A stretch of 64,000 bases of DNA from Streptomyces sp. Root1304. GTDB lineage: Bacteria; Actinomycetota; Actinomycetes; Streptomycetales; Streptomycetaceae. Where the stretch lies: the NCBI RefSeq assembly GCF_001426405.1, contig NZ_LMEP01000023.1, positions 186,001-250,000 on the forward strand, read 5' to 3'. The position numbers were made by a program, and so were the translations under genes. This document shows, one piece after another, positions 51,390 to 60,315 of this stretch (the stretch's first letter is position 1; every line of letters begins with the position of its first letter). Under the pieces are notes generated by a model, which was given only the letters and a program-made list of their open reading frames with translations, was not told the DNA's origin and did not search any database.

Positions 51390-52676
51390 ATGCCCGCTGC
51401 CCGTACGCCGAGCCACCGCCCCCGCGCCCGTTCCTCGCGTCTCGCGGCGGCCCTCGCCGCCGCCGTGGCCCTCGTCGCCACCGCCGGCGGCACCGGATCG
51501 GCCGCCGCCCCGGAGGACCCGCAGCCCGCGGCGCTCCGCGAGGTGATGTTCGTCGGCAACAACTGGGACGGCACGGCCGACGTGATCGCCTCGCGGGGCG
51601 ACTTCCACCGCATCGGCCGGCTGAACGTCGTCCCCGACAAGGCGGAGCGTCTCCGCGAGATCTATCTGAACCCCGTCAAGCTCGCGTTCTTCCTCGGCGT
51701 CCGCACCGGACCGGGTGAGGGCCACGACCAGTTCGTCGACGACATGTACGCGACCCCGGACGGCGCCTCCATGGTCGTCTCCCGGCCGAGCTTCGCCGAC
51801 GTCGTCTCCCTCGACCTGCGGACCGGACGGATCAACTGGCGCTTCCCCGTGGCCGGTTACCGCGCCGACCACATGGCCGTGTCCCCCGACGGCACCCGCG
51901 TCGCGGTCTCCGCCTCCACCGCCAACACCGTCCACGTCCTCGACATCTCCACCGGCCGTCAACTGGGCTCCTTCGCGACGGGCGACAAGCCCCACGAGAA
52001 CGTCTTCACCTCCGACGGCATGCTCTGGAACATGTCCATCGGCGAGGTCACCACCGCGCTCGACGCCCCCTGGCTCGACTGGACCAAGGGTGACCGCCGC
52101 ATCACCGTCGTCGACACCGAGACCTTCCGGACCGTCCGCGTCATCGACATGCGCGAACGCCTCGACGCCTTCGGGCGCGGCGACCTCTCCGACGCCGTCC
52201 GCCCCCTGGTCCTCACCCCGGACGGGAAGAAGCTCTACTTCCAGGTCTCCTTCTTCAAGGGCTTCCTGGAGTACGACATCGCCACGGACCGGATCACCCG
52301 GTCCAAGGAACTCCCCGGCAACCCGGCGACCGACACCGACCGCACCACCTGGGTCAACGACTCGCGCCACCACGGCCTCTCGATGAGCCCCGACGGCACC
52401 AAGCTCTGCGTCGCGGGAACCATGGACGACTACGCCACCGTCGTCGACCGCGCCACGCTCCAGGAGGGCCCGCTCGTCACGGCCTCCAAGCCCTACTGGG
52501 CCACCGTGAGCGGCGACGGACGCTCCTGTGTCGTCTCCGAGAGCGGCGCCGACCGCGTGACCGCCATCGACTTCGCCACCGGCCGGGCGGTGGCCTCCGT
52601 GGACGTCGGCGACCATCCGCAGCGGGTGCGGCCGGCCCGGGTCCCCGCGGACTGGACGGGACCGAACGGGAGTTGA
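51390..52676 (+). CDS. Secreted beta-propeller protein (YncE/YVTN-like)
   Basis: A 428-residue exported protein. A signal peptide (~1-39, Arg-rich then LAAALAAAVALVATAGG, with AAA near the cleavage site) precedes a WD/YVTN-like propeller with repeated blades: TPDGASMVVSRPSFADVVSLDLRTGRI, SPDGTRVAVSASTANTVHVLDISTGRQ, and SGDGRSCVVSESGADRVTAIDFATGRA. The family binds partners or metals outside the cell; no enzyme activity can be assigned. GAAGAAGGA precedes the ATG at 51390. It converges on a secreted metallohydrolase through a strong shared terminator. Confidence 0.9.
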   Translation: MPAARTPSHRPRARSSRLAAALAAAVALVATAGGTGSAAAPEDPQPAALREVMFVGNNWDGTADVIASRGDFHRIGRLNVVPDKAERLREIYLNPVKLAFFLGVRTGPGEGHDQFVDDMYATPDGASMVVSRPSFADVVSLDLRTGRINWRFPVAGYRADHMAVSPDGTRVAVSASTANTVHVLDISTGRQLGSFATGDKPHENVFTSDGMLWNMSIGEVTTALDAPWLDWTKGDRRITVVDTETFRTVRVIDMRERLDAFGRGDLSDAVRPLVLTPDGKKLYFQVSFFKGFLEYDIATDRITRSKELPGNPATDTDRTTWVNDSRHHGLSMSPDGTKLCVAGTMDDYATVVDRATLQEGPLVTASKPYWATVSGDGRSCVVSESGADRVTAIDFATGRAVASVDVGDHPQRVRPARVPADWTGPNGS

Positions 52677-52685
52677 GGAACGCGG

Positions 52686-52725
52686 GCGGGGCCTGCCGGA
52701 TCGCGACCGATCCGGCAGGCCCCGC
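52686..52725. terminator. Strong bidirectional terminator
   Basis: A perfect 17-bp stem (52686-52702 with 52709-52725) and 6-nt loop fills the 59-nt gap between the convergent propeller and metallohydrolase stops. Confidence 0.9.
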
Positions 52726-52735
52726 CTTCGCGCGT

Positions 52736-54805
52736 TCAGGCTCTGCGGACCGAGACCTCGTAGAGCGAGTAGCCCCACTGGGTCGCCCGCTGCTCGCCGT
52801 GGACGCGGACGTAACGGGCCGACGTCGACGGGAACTCGGCCGTGTCCAGCCCGCCGTCCCCGGCCTGCGTCGACCACACCGTGCGCCAGTCCGTGCCGTT
52901 CTCGGACACCTCGATCCGGTACTGGCGTGCGTACGCCCGCTCCCAGTCGAGGTTCACCCGGCCGATCCTGCGGACGGCGCCCAGGTCCACACCCAGCCAC
53001 TGGTCGTCCGACCAGTCGCTGGCCCAGCGGGTGTTGACGTCACCGTCGAACGCCCGGCCCGGGGCGAAGCTCGTGAACGGGTTCCACTCCGACGAGCTCG
53101 CCGACGTCGGCACGCCCGCGGCGAGGTTGACGCCCACCTCGTGGTTCTCGGTCGCCTTCCACGTGGTCAGGTACGACTCCGCGCCACGGGACAGCTCGTC
53201 CACGACGCCCTGACCGCCACCGGACAGCCGGATCTGCTCGATCCAGTCCGGGACCATGCCGTTGTGGGCACCGCCGTCGGTGTTGAAGTCCCAGGTGCGC
53301 TCGCCCGTCACCTGCCGGTCGATCACCGAACCGCCGTCGAAGCTGCGGAAGGGGTACTTCACGGCGTTCGGCGCGTCGGCCCCGCCCGGTGCCGGCCAGC
53401 CGCCGACCCCGTTCATGTCGGTGCCGTAGCCCAGGCCGACCTTGTACTTCGCGCGGAGCGCGGCCTTCTGGCCCGCCTCGCCGATGAAGCCCTGCGCACC
53501 GCTCATGTACTGACCGAGGAACCCGCCCAGGCGGTACAGCCGCTCGGTCCAGTCCAGGTCCATCCAGCTGTGGCTGGAGAGCACGCCCGGGTACTCCTCG
53601 GCCTCCAGCATGTCGAGCGCACGGCCCGCGGCCTTGACGCTCATGTGGTCGAGCTCCAGCATCATGCCGCGCTGGATCATGCCCTTCACGGCGTACTCTC
53701 CGAGCCGGGTGAGTCCCCGCGTGTTGCACTGGGCGTCGGAGGCGTACGAGGGAACGCCCACCCCCGCCGGCAGCTTCTCCGCCATCGCGGGAGGTGCGGC
53801 GGCCAGCCCGATCGGGTTGTCGTGCTGCGGGCCCGCGCACTTCTCGGTGGCCCAGAAGGTGCCCGTGGACAGGAACTGGCCGATGTTGACGGCCACGCCC
53901 GTCGTCCCGCTGTCGAACCGGACGCCGCACAGCGCGTTGTCGAACTTGTGGCAGAGGAACATGCTGCGCACGCCGAGCGCGTACAGCTCGTCGAGCCCCT
54001 TGTCGATGTCCGCCTGGCCGCACTGGGCGACGTCGAGGATCTGCTTGCAGCCGAAGGGCTCCGAGGCCTCCACGCCGAGGACGACCGCGAGCTTGCCCTG
54101 CTGGATCACCGAACGGGCCTGGTCGGCGCTGGTGACGATCCGGAACCAGCCCTTGCCGGGGCCGCCGAACATCCCGTCGATGTAGTCCTGCATCTCGTAC
54201 GTCTTACGGGCCTCCAGCCGGATCGCGTCCATCTCGTCGCAGCCGCGGTCGCGGGGCAGGAGCGAGCAGATCAGGCCGTTGCTGACGAGGTCGTTGACCA
54301 GCACGCGCTGGCCGCCGCGCCAGGCGCGCTCGACCCAGGCGTAGTAGTTCTGCTGGTGGCTCAGGGAGTTGTTGGCGGGCCAGTCCTTGAACGTGGGCCA
54401 GCCGACGGGGTCGTGCTTGCCGTTGTCACCTCCGGTGAGGTGCTCGAAGAGGGCGCCGGTGCCGTCCGGGTAGTGCTCCGGACAGTCCTTGAGCGCGTCG
54501 GCGATGCCCGCGGTGGAGAACGTCTGGCCGCAGATCATCCTGCCGCCGAAGCCCTCGTTGGACATCAGGTGGTTGTGCGCGTCGACGAAGCCGCGCACCT
54601 TCCCCTGGGCGTCCGTGCCGGTGAACGGGGCGCCCGTGACGTTGATCTGTGAGTCGGCCGCGGGGCGGGAGGTGGGCTCCCACCACGAACCGCCCGCGGC
54701 GGCCGCGGGGACGGGACCGGAGCCGAAGAGGACGGCGGCCAGGGCCAGGAACAACGCGAGAAGGGCGGATCTGCCGCCCGTTCCGCGCGTGATGGGTCGT
54801 GTCAT
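52736..54805 (-). CDS. Secreted amidohydrolase-type metallohydrolase with F5/8 type C (discoidin) domain
   Basis: A 689-residue exported protein. A signal peptide (~1-37) is followed by a metal-dependent hydrolase domain (~68-550). Its opening VRGFVDAHNHLMSN has the HxH metal ligands; further ligand-like His/Asp are in MLELDHMSVK, LSSHSWMD, and YGTDMNG, the amidohydrolase barrel order. A C-terminal discoidin/CBM32-like domain (~560-689: SSEWNPFTSFAPGRAFDGDVNTRW, QWLGVDLGAVRRIGRVNL) probably binds carbohydrate. Compared with membrane dipeptidase it is much longer. The natural substrate is unknown. A TetR regulator lies immediately upstream on the same strand. Confidence 0.85.
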   Translation of the reverse strand: MTRPITRGTGGRSALLALFLALAAVLFGSGPVPAAAAGGSWWEPTSRPAADSQINVTGAPFTGTDAQGKVRGFVDAHNHLMSNEGFGGRMICGQTFSTAGIADALKDCPEHYPDGTGALFEHLTGGDNGKHDPVGWPTFKDWPANNSLSHQQNYYAWVERAWRGGQRVLVNDLVSNGLICSLLPRDRGCDEMDAIRLEARKTYEMQDYIDGMFGGPGKGWFRIVTSADQARSVIQQGKLAVVLGVEASEPFGCKQILDVAQCGQADIDKGLDELYALGVRSMFLCHKFDNALCGVRFDSGTTGVAVNIGQFLSTGTFWATEKCAGPQHDNPIGLAAAPPAMAEKLPAGVGVPSYASDAQCNTRGLTRLGEYAVKGMIQRGMMLELDHMSVKAAGRALDMLEAEEYPGVLSSHSWMDLDWTERLYRLGGFLGQYMSGAQGFIGEAGQKAALRAKYKVGLGYGTDMNGVGGWPAPGGADAPNAVKYPFRSFDGGSVIDRQVTGERTWDFNTDGGAHNGMVPDWIEQIRLSGGGQGVVDELSRGAESYLTTWKATENHEVGVNLAAGVPTSASSSEWNPFTSFAPGRAFDGDVNTRWASDWSDDQWLGVDLGAVRRIGRVNLDWERAYARQYRIEVSENGTDWRTVWSTQAGDGGLDTAEFPSTSARYVRVHGEQRATQWGYSLYEVSVRRA

Positions 54806-54961
54806 GTGTGCGAAGCCTCCGGTCGGTGGGGTGTACCGGGCGCCCCGAGGATCGCGGTGTTGACGGAGTGAGTCAAGAGTCCGGGACAGATGACCTGTTG
54901 AAGAATGTGCGGGTCCGGTGGGACGCGTGGTGTTCCACGTGGGCGTACGGCGGACCGGGCG

Positions 54962-55555
54962 TCAGCCCTCGATCAGCAGCGCCAGTTGATCCGCCGTCAG
55001 ATCCAGCTGGTCAGAGGCGGTCTTCTCGTCACCGAGGACCAGATACTGGAGCGTCAGACCGTCGATCACCGCCGCCAGATGGTGCGCGAGCGTCTCCGCC
55101 GGGATCCGGGACTCCACCCCCCGCACCTCGCGGACCTGAGTGAGCAGGGCGTCCGCCGACGCCACGTACTGGTCGTACTGCGCACGCGCCAGATGCTCGA
55201 ACCCAGGCTCCCGCAGCGCGTACTGGGTGAGGTCGTAGGTCAGCATGTGCTCGCCCGGATGGGCCGTGACGTGGTCCCAGTACGTCTGCAGCGCGCCCCG
55301 TACGGTCTCCCGCAGGGTCGAGCCCGGCTCGACCGCCGACATCACCCGCACCACGTAGTTGCCGGTGATCGTCTCGATCGCGGCCTCAAGCAGGGCCTGC
55401 TTGGAATCGAAGCAGTAGTGGAACACGCTCAGCGACACACCCGCCTCCGCGCAGATCGACCGCGTCGTCGTCCTGGCGACACCGTCCCTGGTCATCGCCC
55501 TGATCGCGGCCTCGACCAACTGCCTGCGCCGTACGGCCGACGGCATCCGCCCCAT
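54962..55555 (-). CDS. TetR-family transcriptional regulator
   Basis: A 197-residue repressor with an N-terminal HTH (~8-55: RRQLVEAAIRAMTRDG, ARTTTRSICAEAGVSLSVFHYCFDSKQALL) and a helical ligand domain with a YDLTQYALREPGFEHLA segment. Ligands and targets are unknown. It is followed on the same strand by the secreted metallohydrolase gene (156-nt gap), which may be its target, and preceded by the exonuclease gene in opposite orientation relative to the next promoter. The ATG at 55555 gives the standard short lead before helix 1. Confidence 0.93.
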   Translation of the reverse strand: MGRMPSAVRRRQLVEAAIRAMTRDGVARTTTRSICAEAGVSLSVFHYCFDSKQALLEAAIETITGNYVVRVMSAVEPGSTLRETVRGALQTYWDHVTAHPGEHMLTYDLTQYALREPGFEHLARAQYDQYVASADALLTQVREVRGVESRIPAETLAHHLAAVIDGLTLQYLVLGDEKTASDQLDLTADQLALLIEG

Positions 55556-55670
55556 GGTTCCTCCTCGGGTCCGGCGTCAGGGTAACCGCAGCGCTCGGCG
55601 GAATCGCCACCCCGGGGCGGCGGTCCGGGCGGTCCGGGCGACGGCAGCTGACCCCCCAGGGGCGGCGGGG

Positions 55671-56249
55671 TCAGCCCGCCCGGTGGGGGAGCGGATCCGG
55701 CCAGGCGTCGCGCTCCGCGAGCCGCAGGACGAGCGCCGCGATGTTCCACGCGTCGTCCTCGCCGCTGTGGTGACGCCCTTCGAGGGGCAGCCCGGCGACC
55801 TCCAGCGCCTGCGCCATCCCCGGTCGCCTGGCCAGCCCGTACGCCTCGGTGAAGGCGATCTTCGCGTTGGTGTGCCGGTGACCGAAGGGGTACCGGGTGC
55901 CGGTGGCCCGGCACTGGCGGGTGAACTGGTTGCGGTCGTAGTCGCCCCAGCTCGCCCAGGGCCGCACGCCCGCCGCGTACGTCGTCGCGAGCAGCCGGCA
56001 GGCGGCCGCGAAGTCCAGGCCGCCGTCGACCTCGGCCTGGGTGAGCCCGGTCAGCGCGGTGCAGAAGGCGCTGACCCGCGAACGGGCCGGCCGCACCAGC
56101 ACGCGGTGGCGGGAGACGCGTTCCCGCGCGTCCAGATCGACGACGGTCAGCCCGATCTCGATGATCTCGCTGACCTCTCCCGGCGGCCGCTCGCCCTCCC
56201 AGCAGGTCGCCTCGACGTCGACGACGTTGACCAGAGTCCTGTGATCCAT
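55671..56249 (-). CDS. DEDDh 3'-5' exonuclease (RNase T/ERI1-like)
   Basis: A 192-residue exonuclease of the DnaQ fold. ExoI VVDVEATCW carries Asp and Glu, ExoII WGDYDRNQF the second Asp, and ExoIII GRHHSGEDDAWN the His and final Asp, all five DEDDh residues. This short single-domain form with CW after the first motif is typical of KapD/ERI1-like RNases that trim RNA 3' ends. The ATG at 56249 is taken over an in-frame ATG 10 codons upstream, as MDHRTLVNVVDVE is the natural opening; neither has a strong site. It is followed by the TetR gene. Confidence 0.9.
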   Translation of the reverse strand: MDHRTLVNVVDVEATCWEGERPPGEVSEIIEIGLTVVDLDARERVSRHRVLVRPARSRVSAFCTALTGLTQAEVDGGLDFAAACRLLATTYAAGVRPWASWGDYDRNQFTRQCRATGTRYPFGHRHTNAKIAFTEAYGLARRPGMAQALEVAGLPLEGRHHSGEDDAWNIAALVLRLAERDAWPDPLPHRAG

Positions 56250-56291
56250 GCGCGGGAGCCTAGGCGGGCGGGGGAGCACCCGGCATCCGGT

Positions 56292-56993
56292 TTACGCCGG
56301 TCCCGCCGGGGTGCCGCCGTCCGCCGACCGGTCCCGTTCCAGGACCGCGCGCAGGGCCGCCACCGCGTGCGCCCGGTGCTCGTCGAGCCAGCGCACGGTG
56401 GCCTCCTCGTCGCCCTGGCGGAGTGCGGAGATGACGGCCCGGTGCTCGCGGACGGCCTGCTTCCGGTGCGGGTCCTCGGTGTAGTACAGCGACCGGTACG
56501 CGTCGGTGGAGTCCCACAGCGTCGCGATGAGGCGGACCAGCCGAGGCATCCCGGACGCCTCGATCAGCGTGAAGTGGAAGCGCCGGTTCGCGGCCGCCAT
56601 CGCCGTCACGTCCCCCTCCTCGGCGGCCCGTTCCACCTCGCGCTGGATGCCTTCGAGGGCGGCCACGATGCCGTCCGGCAGCAGCCCCACGGCCCTCCGC
56701 ACCGCCTCGGTCTCCAGGAGTTCCCGGATCCGGTAGATCTCCTCCAGGTCGGCGAGCGAGAGCTCCGCGACGAAGTAGCCCCGGTGGATGTGATGGACGA
56801 CCAGGCCCTCGGCCTCCAGGGCCTTCAGGGCCTCGCGCAGCGGCACCCGGCTGACCTCGAACCGGGCCGCGAGGGCGTCCTGCCGGATCTGCCCGCCGGG
56901 CCGCAGCTCCCCGCTGGTGATGGCGCGCCGCAGCTCCCCGAGGACGAACTGCTGGGCGGTCTGCGGCCGCCGCCTCTGCACCGCGCTGCTCAT
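56292..56993 (-). CDS. GntR-family transcriptional regulator, FCD (FadR-type) subfamily
   Basis: A 233-residue regulator. The winged helix (~12-75: QFVLGELRRAITSGELRPGG, RQDALAARFEVSRVPLREALKAL) is followed by an all-helical FCD effector domain (~85-220) with RRFHFTLIEASG and VREHRAVISALRQGD, carrying the metal/carboxylate-binding Asp/His of the subfamily. The ATG at 56993 is preferred to the frame 22 codons longer. It lies immediately downstream of the CoA transferase gene in the same direction (84 nt), and twin operator-like palindromes lie in the CoA transferase/acyl-CoA dehydrogenase gap, suggesting control of glutarate metabolism. Confidence 0.93.
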   Translation of the reverse strand: MSSAVQRRRPQTAQQFVLGELRRAITSGELRPGGQIRQDALAARFEVSRVPLREALKALEAEGLVVHHIHRGYFVAELSLADLEEIYRIRELLETEAVRRAVGLLPDGIVAALEGIQREVERAAEEGDVTAMAAANRRFHFTLIEASGMPRLVRLIATLWDSTDAYRSLYYTEDPHRKQAVREHRAVISALRQGDEEATVRWLDEHRAHAVAALRAVLERDRSADGGTPAGPA

Positions 56994-57077
56994 CGCCTGT
57001 GTGACCTTCCGTCTTCCTCGCTCTGCCCACCCGTGGATCGCTCCACCGGTCAGGACCATCTTCCTACGCGCGCGTGT

Positions 57078-58271
57078 CTAAGGATTCCGCGCGCCGACCG
57101 CCCGCGCCCGCCCCAGGCCCAGGGAGGACAGCAGGTCTTCCGTGTGCTCGCCCAGGCGCGGGGGAGCGGCGCGGTAGCTGGGCGGGGTGGCGCCCAGCCG
57201 GACCGGATGGGCGACCTGCCCGGGTCCGGCCGCCGACTCCGGCACCCGGGGAGCGAGCCCCAGCCGGTCGGCGAGGTCGAAGGCGGCGGCCAGGTCGTTG
57301 ATCGGCCCGCAGGGCACCCCGGCGGCGGTCAGCTCCTCGAACCAGCGGTCGGCGGTACGGGTCCCCAGCGGCCCCGCGAGGGCCGTGACCAGTTCCTCCC
57401 GGTGGGCGACCCGGGCGGAGTTGGTGGCGAAACGGGTGTCGTCGGCCAGCTCCGGCAGGCCGAGCCCCGCGCACAGGGACCGGAACTGCCGGTCGTTGCC
57501 GACGGCGAGGATCAGCGGCCGGTCCTGCGCCTCGAACACCTCGTACGGGGCGATGCTCGGGTGCCGGTTGCCCATCGCGAGCGGGACGACACCGGCCCCG
57601 AGATGGGCGGCCGCCTGGTTGGTGAGCGCCGACAGCAGCGAGGAGAGCAGGGAGACCTCGACCCGCTGGCCCTCGCCGGTGCGCTCCCGGTGCCGGAGGG
57701 CGGCGAGGACGCCGAGGCCCGCGTGGAGCCCGGTGATGACGTCGACCAGGGCGACCCCGGCCTTGGTGCCGGGACCGTCCGGTTCGCCGGTCACGCTCAT
57801 CAGACCGCCCATGGCCTGGACGAGCAGGTCGTAGCCCGGCAGCCGGGCGCCCTCCTCGGTGCCGAAGCCGGTCACCGAGCAGTAGACCAGCCCCGGATTG
57901 CCCGCCCGCACGTCCTCGTACCCGAGACCGAGCTTCTCCATCGTGCCGGGGCGGAAGTTCTCCACGAGCACGTCCGCGCGGTCCACGATCGCCCGCGCCG
58001 CCGCCAGGTCCTCGGGGTCCGCGAGGTCGAGCGCGACGGAACGCTTGTTCCGGTTCACCCCGAGGAAGTACGTGGCCTCCCCGTCGGCGAACGGCGGGCC
58101 CCACGCGCGCGTGTCGTCGCCGGAACCGGGCCGCTCGATCTTGATCACGTCCGCGCCCAGGTCGGCGAGGAGCATCGTCATGTAGGGGCCGGCGAGCACC
58201 CGGCCGAAGTCGGCGACGACGATCCCCGACAGGGCGCCCGCCTCCGTCGTACCCGGCTGATCTGCGCGCAT
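57078..58271 (-). CDS. Family III CoA transferase (CaiB/BaiF), probable glutarate CoA transferase
   Basis: A 397-residue enzyme. It begins GIVVADFGRVLAGPYMTMLLADLGADVIKIE, the classical family III opening; the catalytic Asp is in GYDLLVQAMGGLMSVTG; ENFRPGTMEKLGL and FLGVNRNKRSVALDL are conserved. It moves CoA between acyl groups, with no ping-pong acyl intermediate beyond the Asp. Divergent next to glutaryl-CoA dehydrogenase, the pair resembles the bacterial gcdH-gcdG arrangement, so succinyl-CoA:glutarate transfer is inferred. The ATG at 58271 has GGGAG 6 nt upstream; a GTG 5 codons before is possible. Confidence 0.92.
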   Translation of the reverse strand: MRADQPGTTEAGALSGIVVADFGRVLAGPYMTMLLADLGADVIKIERPGSGDDTRAWGPPFADGEATYFLGVNRNKRSVALDLADPEDLAAARAIVDRADVLVENFRPGTMEKLGLGYEDVRAGNPGLVYCSVTGFGTEEGARLPGYDLLVQAMGGLMSVTGEPDGPGTKAGVALVDVITGLHAGLGVLAALRHRERTGEGQRVEVSLLSSLLSALTNQAAAHLGAGVVPLAMGNRHPSIAPYEVFEAQDRPLILAVGNDRQFRSLCAGLGLPELADDTRFATNSARVAHREELVTALAGPLGTRTADRWFEELTAAGVPCGPINDLAAAFDLADRLGLAPRVPESAAGPGQVAHPVRLGATPPSYRAAPPRLGEHTEDLLSSLGLGRARAVGARNP

Positions 58272-58289
58272 TCCGTTCTCCCTCACTGG

Positions 58290-58305
58290 CGATCGGATCC
58301 CATCG
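58290..58305. promoter_or_regulatory. GntR-type palindrome 1 (GGATCC-centred)
   Basis: A 16-bp near-perfect dyad (one mismatched pair) centred on GGATCC (58295-58300), in the divergent gap between the CoA transferase and acyl-CoA dehydrogenase genes. Confidence 0.55.
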
Positions 58306-58334
58306 GACCGTACGGTTCGGACATCGGATTTTCA

Positions 58335-58350
58335 ATACTGGATCCAATAT
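58335..58350. promoter_or_regulatory. GntR-type palindrome 2 (GGATCC-centred)
   Basis: ATACTGGATCCAATAT, a 16-bp dyad with one mismatched pair and the TGGATCCA core common to FCD-GntR operators. It is flanked by ATCGGAT (58323-58329) and its reverse complement (58349-58355). The centre is 45 bp from palindrome 1. Confidence 0.6.
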
Positions 58351-58407
58351 CCGATCTACGGCTACGCTTCGGCTCGCCGAGTCGCCACAGCCGCCAGGAG
58401 GCCGTCC

Positions 58408-59607
58408 GTGAAGTCGCAGTCGTCGTCGCAGTCCAGCTCCGCCCCCGTCCACCCCTTCGACCTGCTCGCTGTCGACGGACTGCTGACCGACGAGGAGCGC
58501 GAGATCCGCCGCACCGTCCGCGCCGTCGCCGACCGCGAGCTCCGGCCGCACGTCGCCGGCTGGTTCGAGAAGGGCGAGATCCCCGCCCGCGAACTCGCCC
58601 GAACTCTCGGCGGCATCGGCGTGCTCGGCATGCACCTTGAGGGCTACGGCTGCGCGGGCACCAACTCCGTCGCGTACGGCCTCGCCTGTCTGGAACTGGA
58701 GGCCGTCGACTCCGGCCTGCGCTCCCTGGTCTCCGTACAGGGCTCCCTGGCCATGTACGCGATCTGGAAGTACGGCTCGGAGGAGCAGAAGCAGCGCTGG
58801 CTGCCGAAGATGGCGGCGGGCGAGTACATCGGCTGCTTCGGCCTCACCGAGCCCGACGCCGGCTCGGACCCCGGCGCCATGCGCACCCACGCCAAGCGCG
58901 ACGGCTCCGACTGGGTGCTCAACGGCACCAAGATGTGGATCACCAACGGCTCCGTGGCCGACGTCGCCGTCGTCTGGGCCCGCACCGAGGACGGCGTGCG
59001 CGGATTCCTCGTCCCGGCGGGCACGCCCGGGTTCAGCGCCCCGGAGATCAAGATGAAGCTGTCCCTGCGGGCCAGCGTCACCAGCGAACTGGTCCTGGAG
59101 GACGTGCGTCTCCCCGCCGACGCCGTGCTCCCCGAGGCCCGCGGCCTCTCCGGCCCGCTCGGCTGCCTCAACGAGGCCCGGTTCGGCATCGTCTTCGGCG
59201 CGCTCGGCGCCGCCCGCGACTGCCTGGAGACGGCGATCTCGTACGCCCGTGACCGGATCGTCTTCGCCCGCTCCCTCGCCTCCTACCAGCTGACCCAGCA
59301 GAAGCTCGCGGACATGTCCGTCGAGCTGGGCAAGGGCATGCTGCTCGCGCTCCACCTCGGCCGTCTCAAGGACGCGGGGACGCTCACCGCCGAGCAGGTG
59401 AGCGTGGGCAAGCTGAACAACGTGCGCGAGGCCATCGCCATCGCCCGCGAGTGCCGCACCATCCTGGGCGCCAACGGCATCACCCTGGAGTACCCGGTGC
59501 TGCGCCACGCCAACAACCTGGAGTCGGTGCTCACCTACGAGGGCACGAGCGAGGTCCACTCCCTGGTCATCGGCAAGGCGCTCACCGGGGAACAGGCCTT
59601 CCGCTGA
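58408..59607 (+). CDS. gcdH: Glutaryl-CoA dehydrogenase-type acyl-CoA dehydrogenase
   Basis: A 399-residue FAD enzyme of the GCDH branch. Distinctive stretches are GYGCAGTNSVAYGLACLELEA... opening, SVQGSLAMYAIWKYGSEEQKQ, CFGLTEPDAGSDP and the catalytic Glu in the TYEGTSEVH loop (~378). It oxidises and decarboxylates glutaryl-CoA to crotonyl-CoA in lysine/tryptophan/glutarate breakdown, passing electrons to ETF. The GTG at 58408 follows CAGGAGG at 8 nt. A Gln/Ser-rich N-terminus (~1-12) is unusual but harmless. It is divergent from the CoA transferase. Confidence 0.93.
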   Translation: MKSQSSSQSSSAPVHPFDLLAVDGLLTDEEREIRRTVRAVADRELRPHVAGWFEKGEIPARELARTLGGIGVLGMHLEGYGCAGTNSVAYGLACLELEAVDSGLRSLVSVQGSLAMYAIWKYGSEEQKQRWLPKMAAGEYIGCFGLTEPDAGSDPGAMRTHAKRDGSDWVLNGTKMWITNGSVADVAVVWARTEDGVRGFLVPAGTPGFSAPEIKMKLSLRASVTSELVLEDVRLPADAVLPEARGLSGPLGCLNEARFGIVFGALGAARDCLETAISYARDRIVFARSLASYQLTQQKLADMSVELGKGMLLALHLGRLKDAGTLTAEQVSVGKLNNVREAIAIARECRTILGANGITLEYPVLRHANNLESVLTYEGTSEVHSLVIGKALTGEQAFR

Positions 59608-59612
59608 CCTTT

Positions 59613-59640
59613 CCCGGCACGGCCCCTCGGGCGTGCCGGG
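59613..59640. terminator. Hairpin between convergent gcdH and FBP gene
   Basis: A perfect 9-bp stem (59613-59621 with 59632-59640) and 10-nt loop begins 5 nt after the gcdH stop and ends before the opposing stop. Confidence 0.65.
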
Positions 59641-59652
59641 CCGGGCGGGTGT

Positions 59653-60156
59653 TCAGCCCGCCGTGATCCGGCCGAGGAAGGCGTCCAGGTTGCCCGTGAG
59701 GCGGGCGACCTGTTCGTCGAGGGTCAGGGACTCCTCGTGGCGGCGGTGGCGCAGCTTGGGCTGCCGCTTGCCCCGGACGTAGAGGGAACACGCCAGGTCG
59801 GCGCAGAGGTAGATGCCGACCGTGTTCCCCTCGCGGCCCCGGGGGCCGGCGAGCGGTGCCACGAGCAGGGTGACGCCGGAGGAGGCGTGCGCGGTCAGAC
59901 ACACCTGGCACATGCTCGACTTCACCGCGCTGGTCCGGCCGGCCGCCGGGACCCGCAGGCTCACCCCGACCGGCCCGTCCGGACGGGGGACGACCAGATG
60001 GGCGCGGAGCGGCGCGCCCGGGTCGATCCAGCCGAGGAAGTCCAGGTCGTCCCAGGGGAGTTCGGCGAAGTCGAGCGGCAGCTTGAGGCGGGCCGCCTCG
60101 CCCTTGGTGCTGTTCACGAAGGACGAGCGGATCTGCTTGTCGGTCAAAGGTTCCAC
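59653..60156 (-). CDS. FBP domain protein (EF-G-binding protein C-terminal zinc-finger family)
   Basis: A 167-residue protein. It opens EPLTDKQIRSSFVNSTKGEAARL and has PWDDLDFLGWIDPGAP, then a treble-clef zinc site with MCQVCLTAHA and LCADLACSLYVRGKR, four Cys. The family (FBP, fusidic-acid-resistance/FusB-related) binds elongation factor G on stalled ribosomes; for actinomycete forms the role is less certain. The GTG at 60156 is taken on homology with the usual VEPLT start; an ATG 12 codons upstream is possible. It converges on gcdH. Confidence 0.88.
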   Translation of the reverse strand: MEPLTDKQIRSSFVNSTKGEAARLKLPLDFAELPWDDLDFLGWIDPGAPLRAHLVVPRPDGPVGVSLRVPAAGRTSAVKSSMCQVCLTAHASSGVTLLVAPLAGPRGREGNTVGIYLCADLACSLYVRGKRQPKLRHRRHEESLTLDEQVARLTGNLDAFLGRITAG

Positions 60157-60315
60157 TCGGTGGACCGTACACGGACCCCCTGGGACGGGCATCCGAAATA
60201 CCCGCCGCCTCCGGACGCCCGCGCCGGTACGCACTCCTCCGGACGCCCGCGTACGCACGCGCCTCAGTCGGATGCCCGCGCCGGTACGCGCGCCCCGCCC
60301 GCCCGCCCGCGCCCG

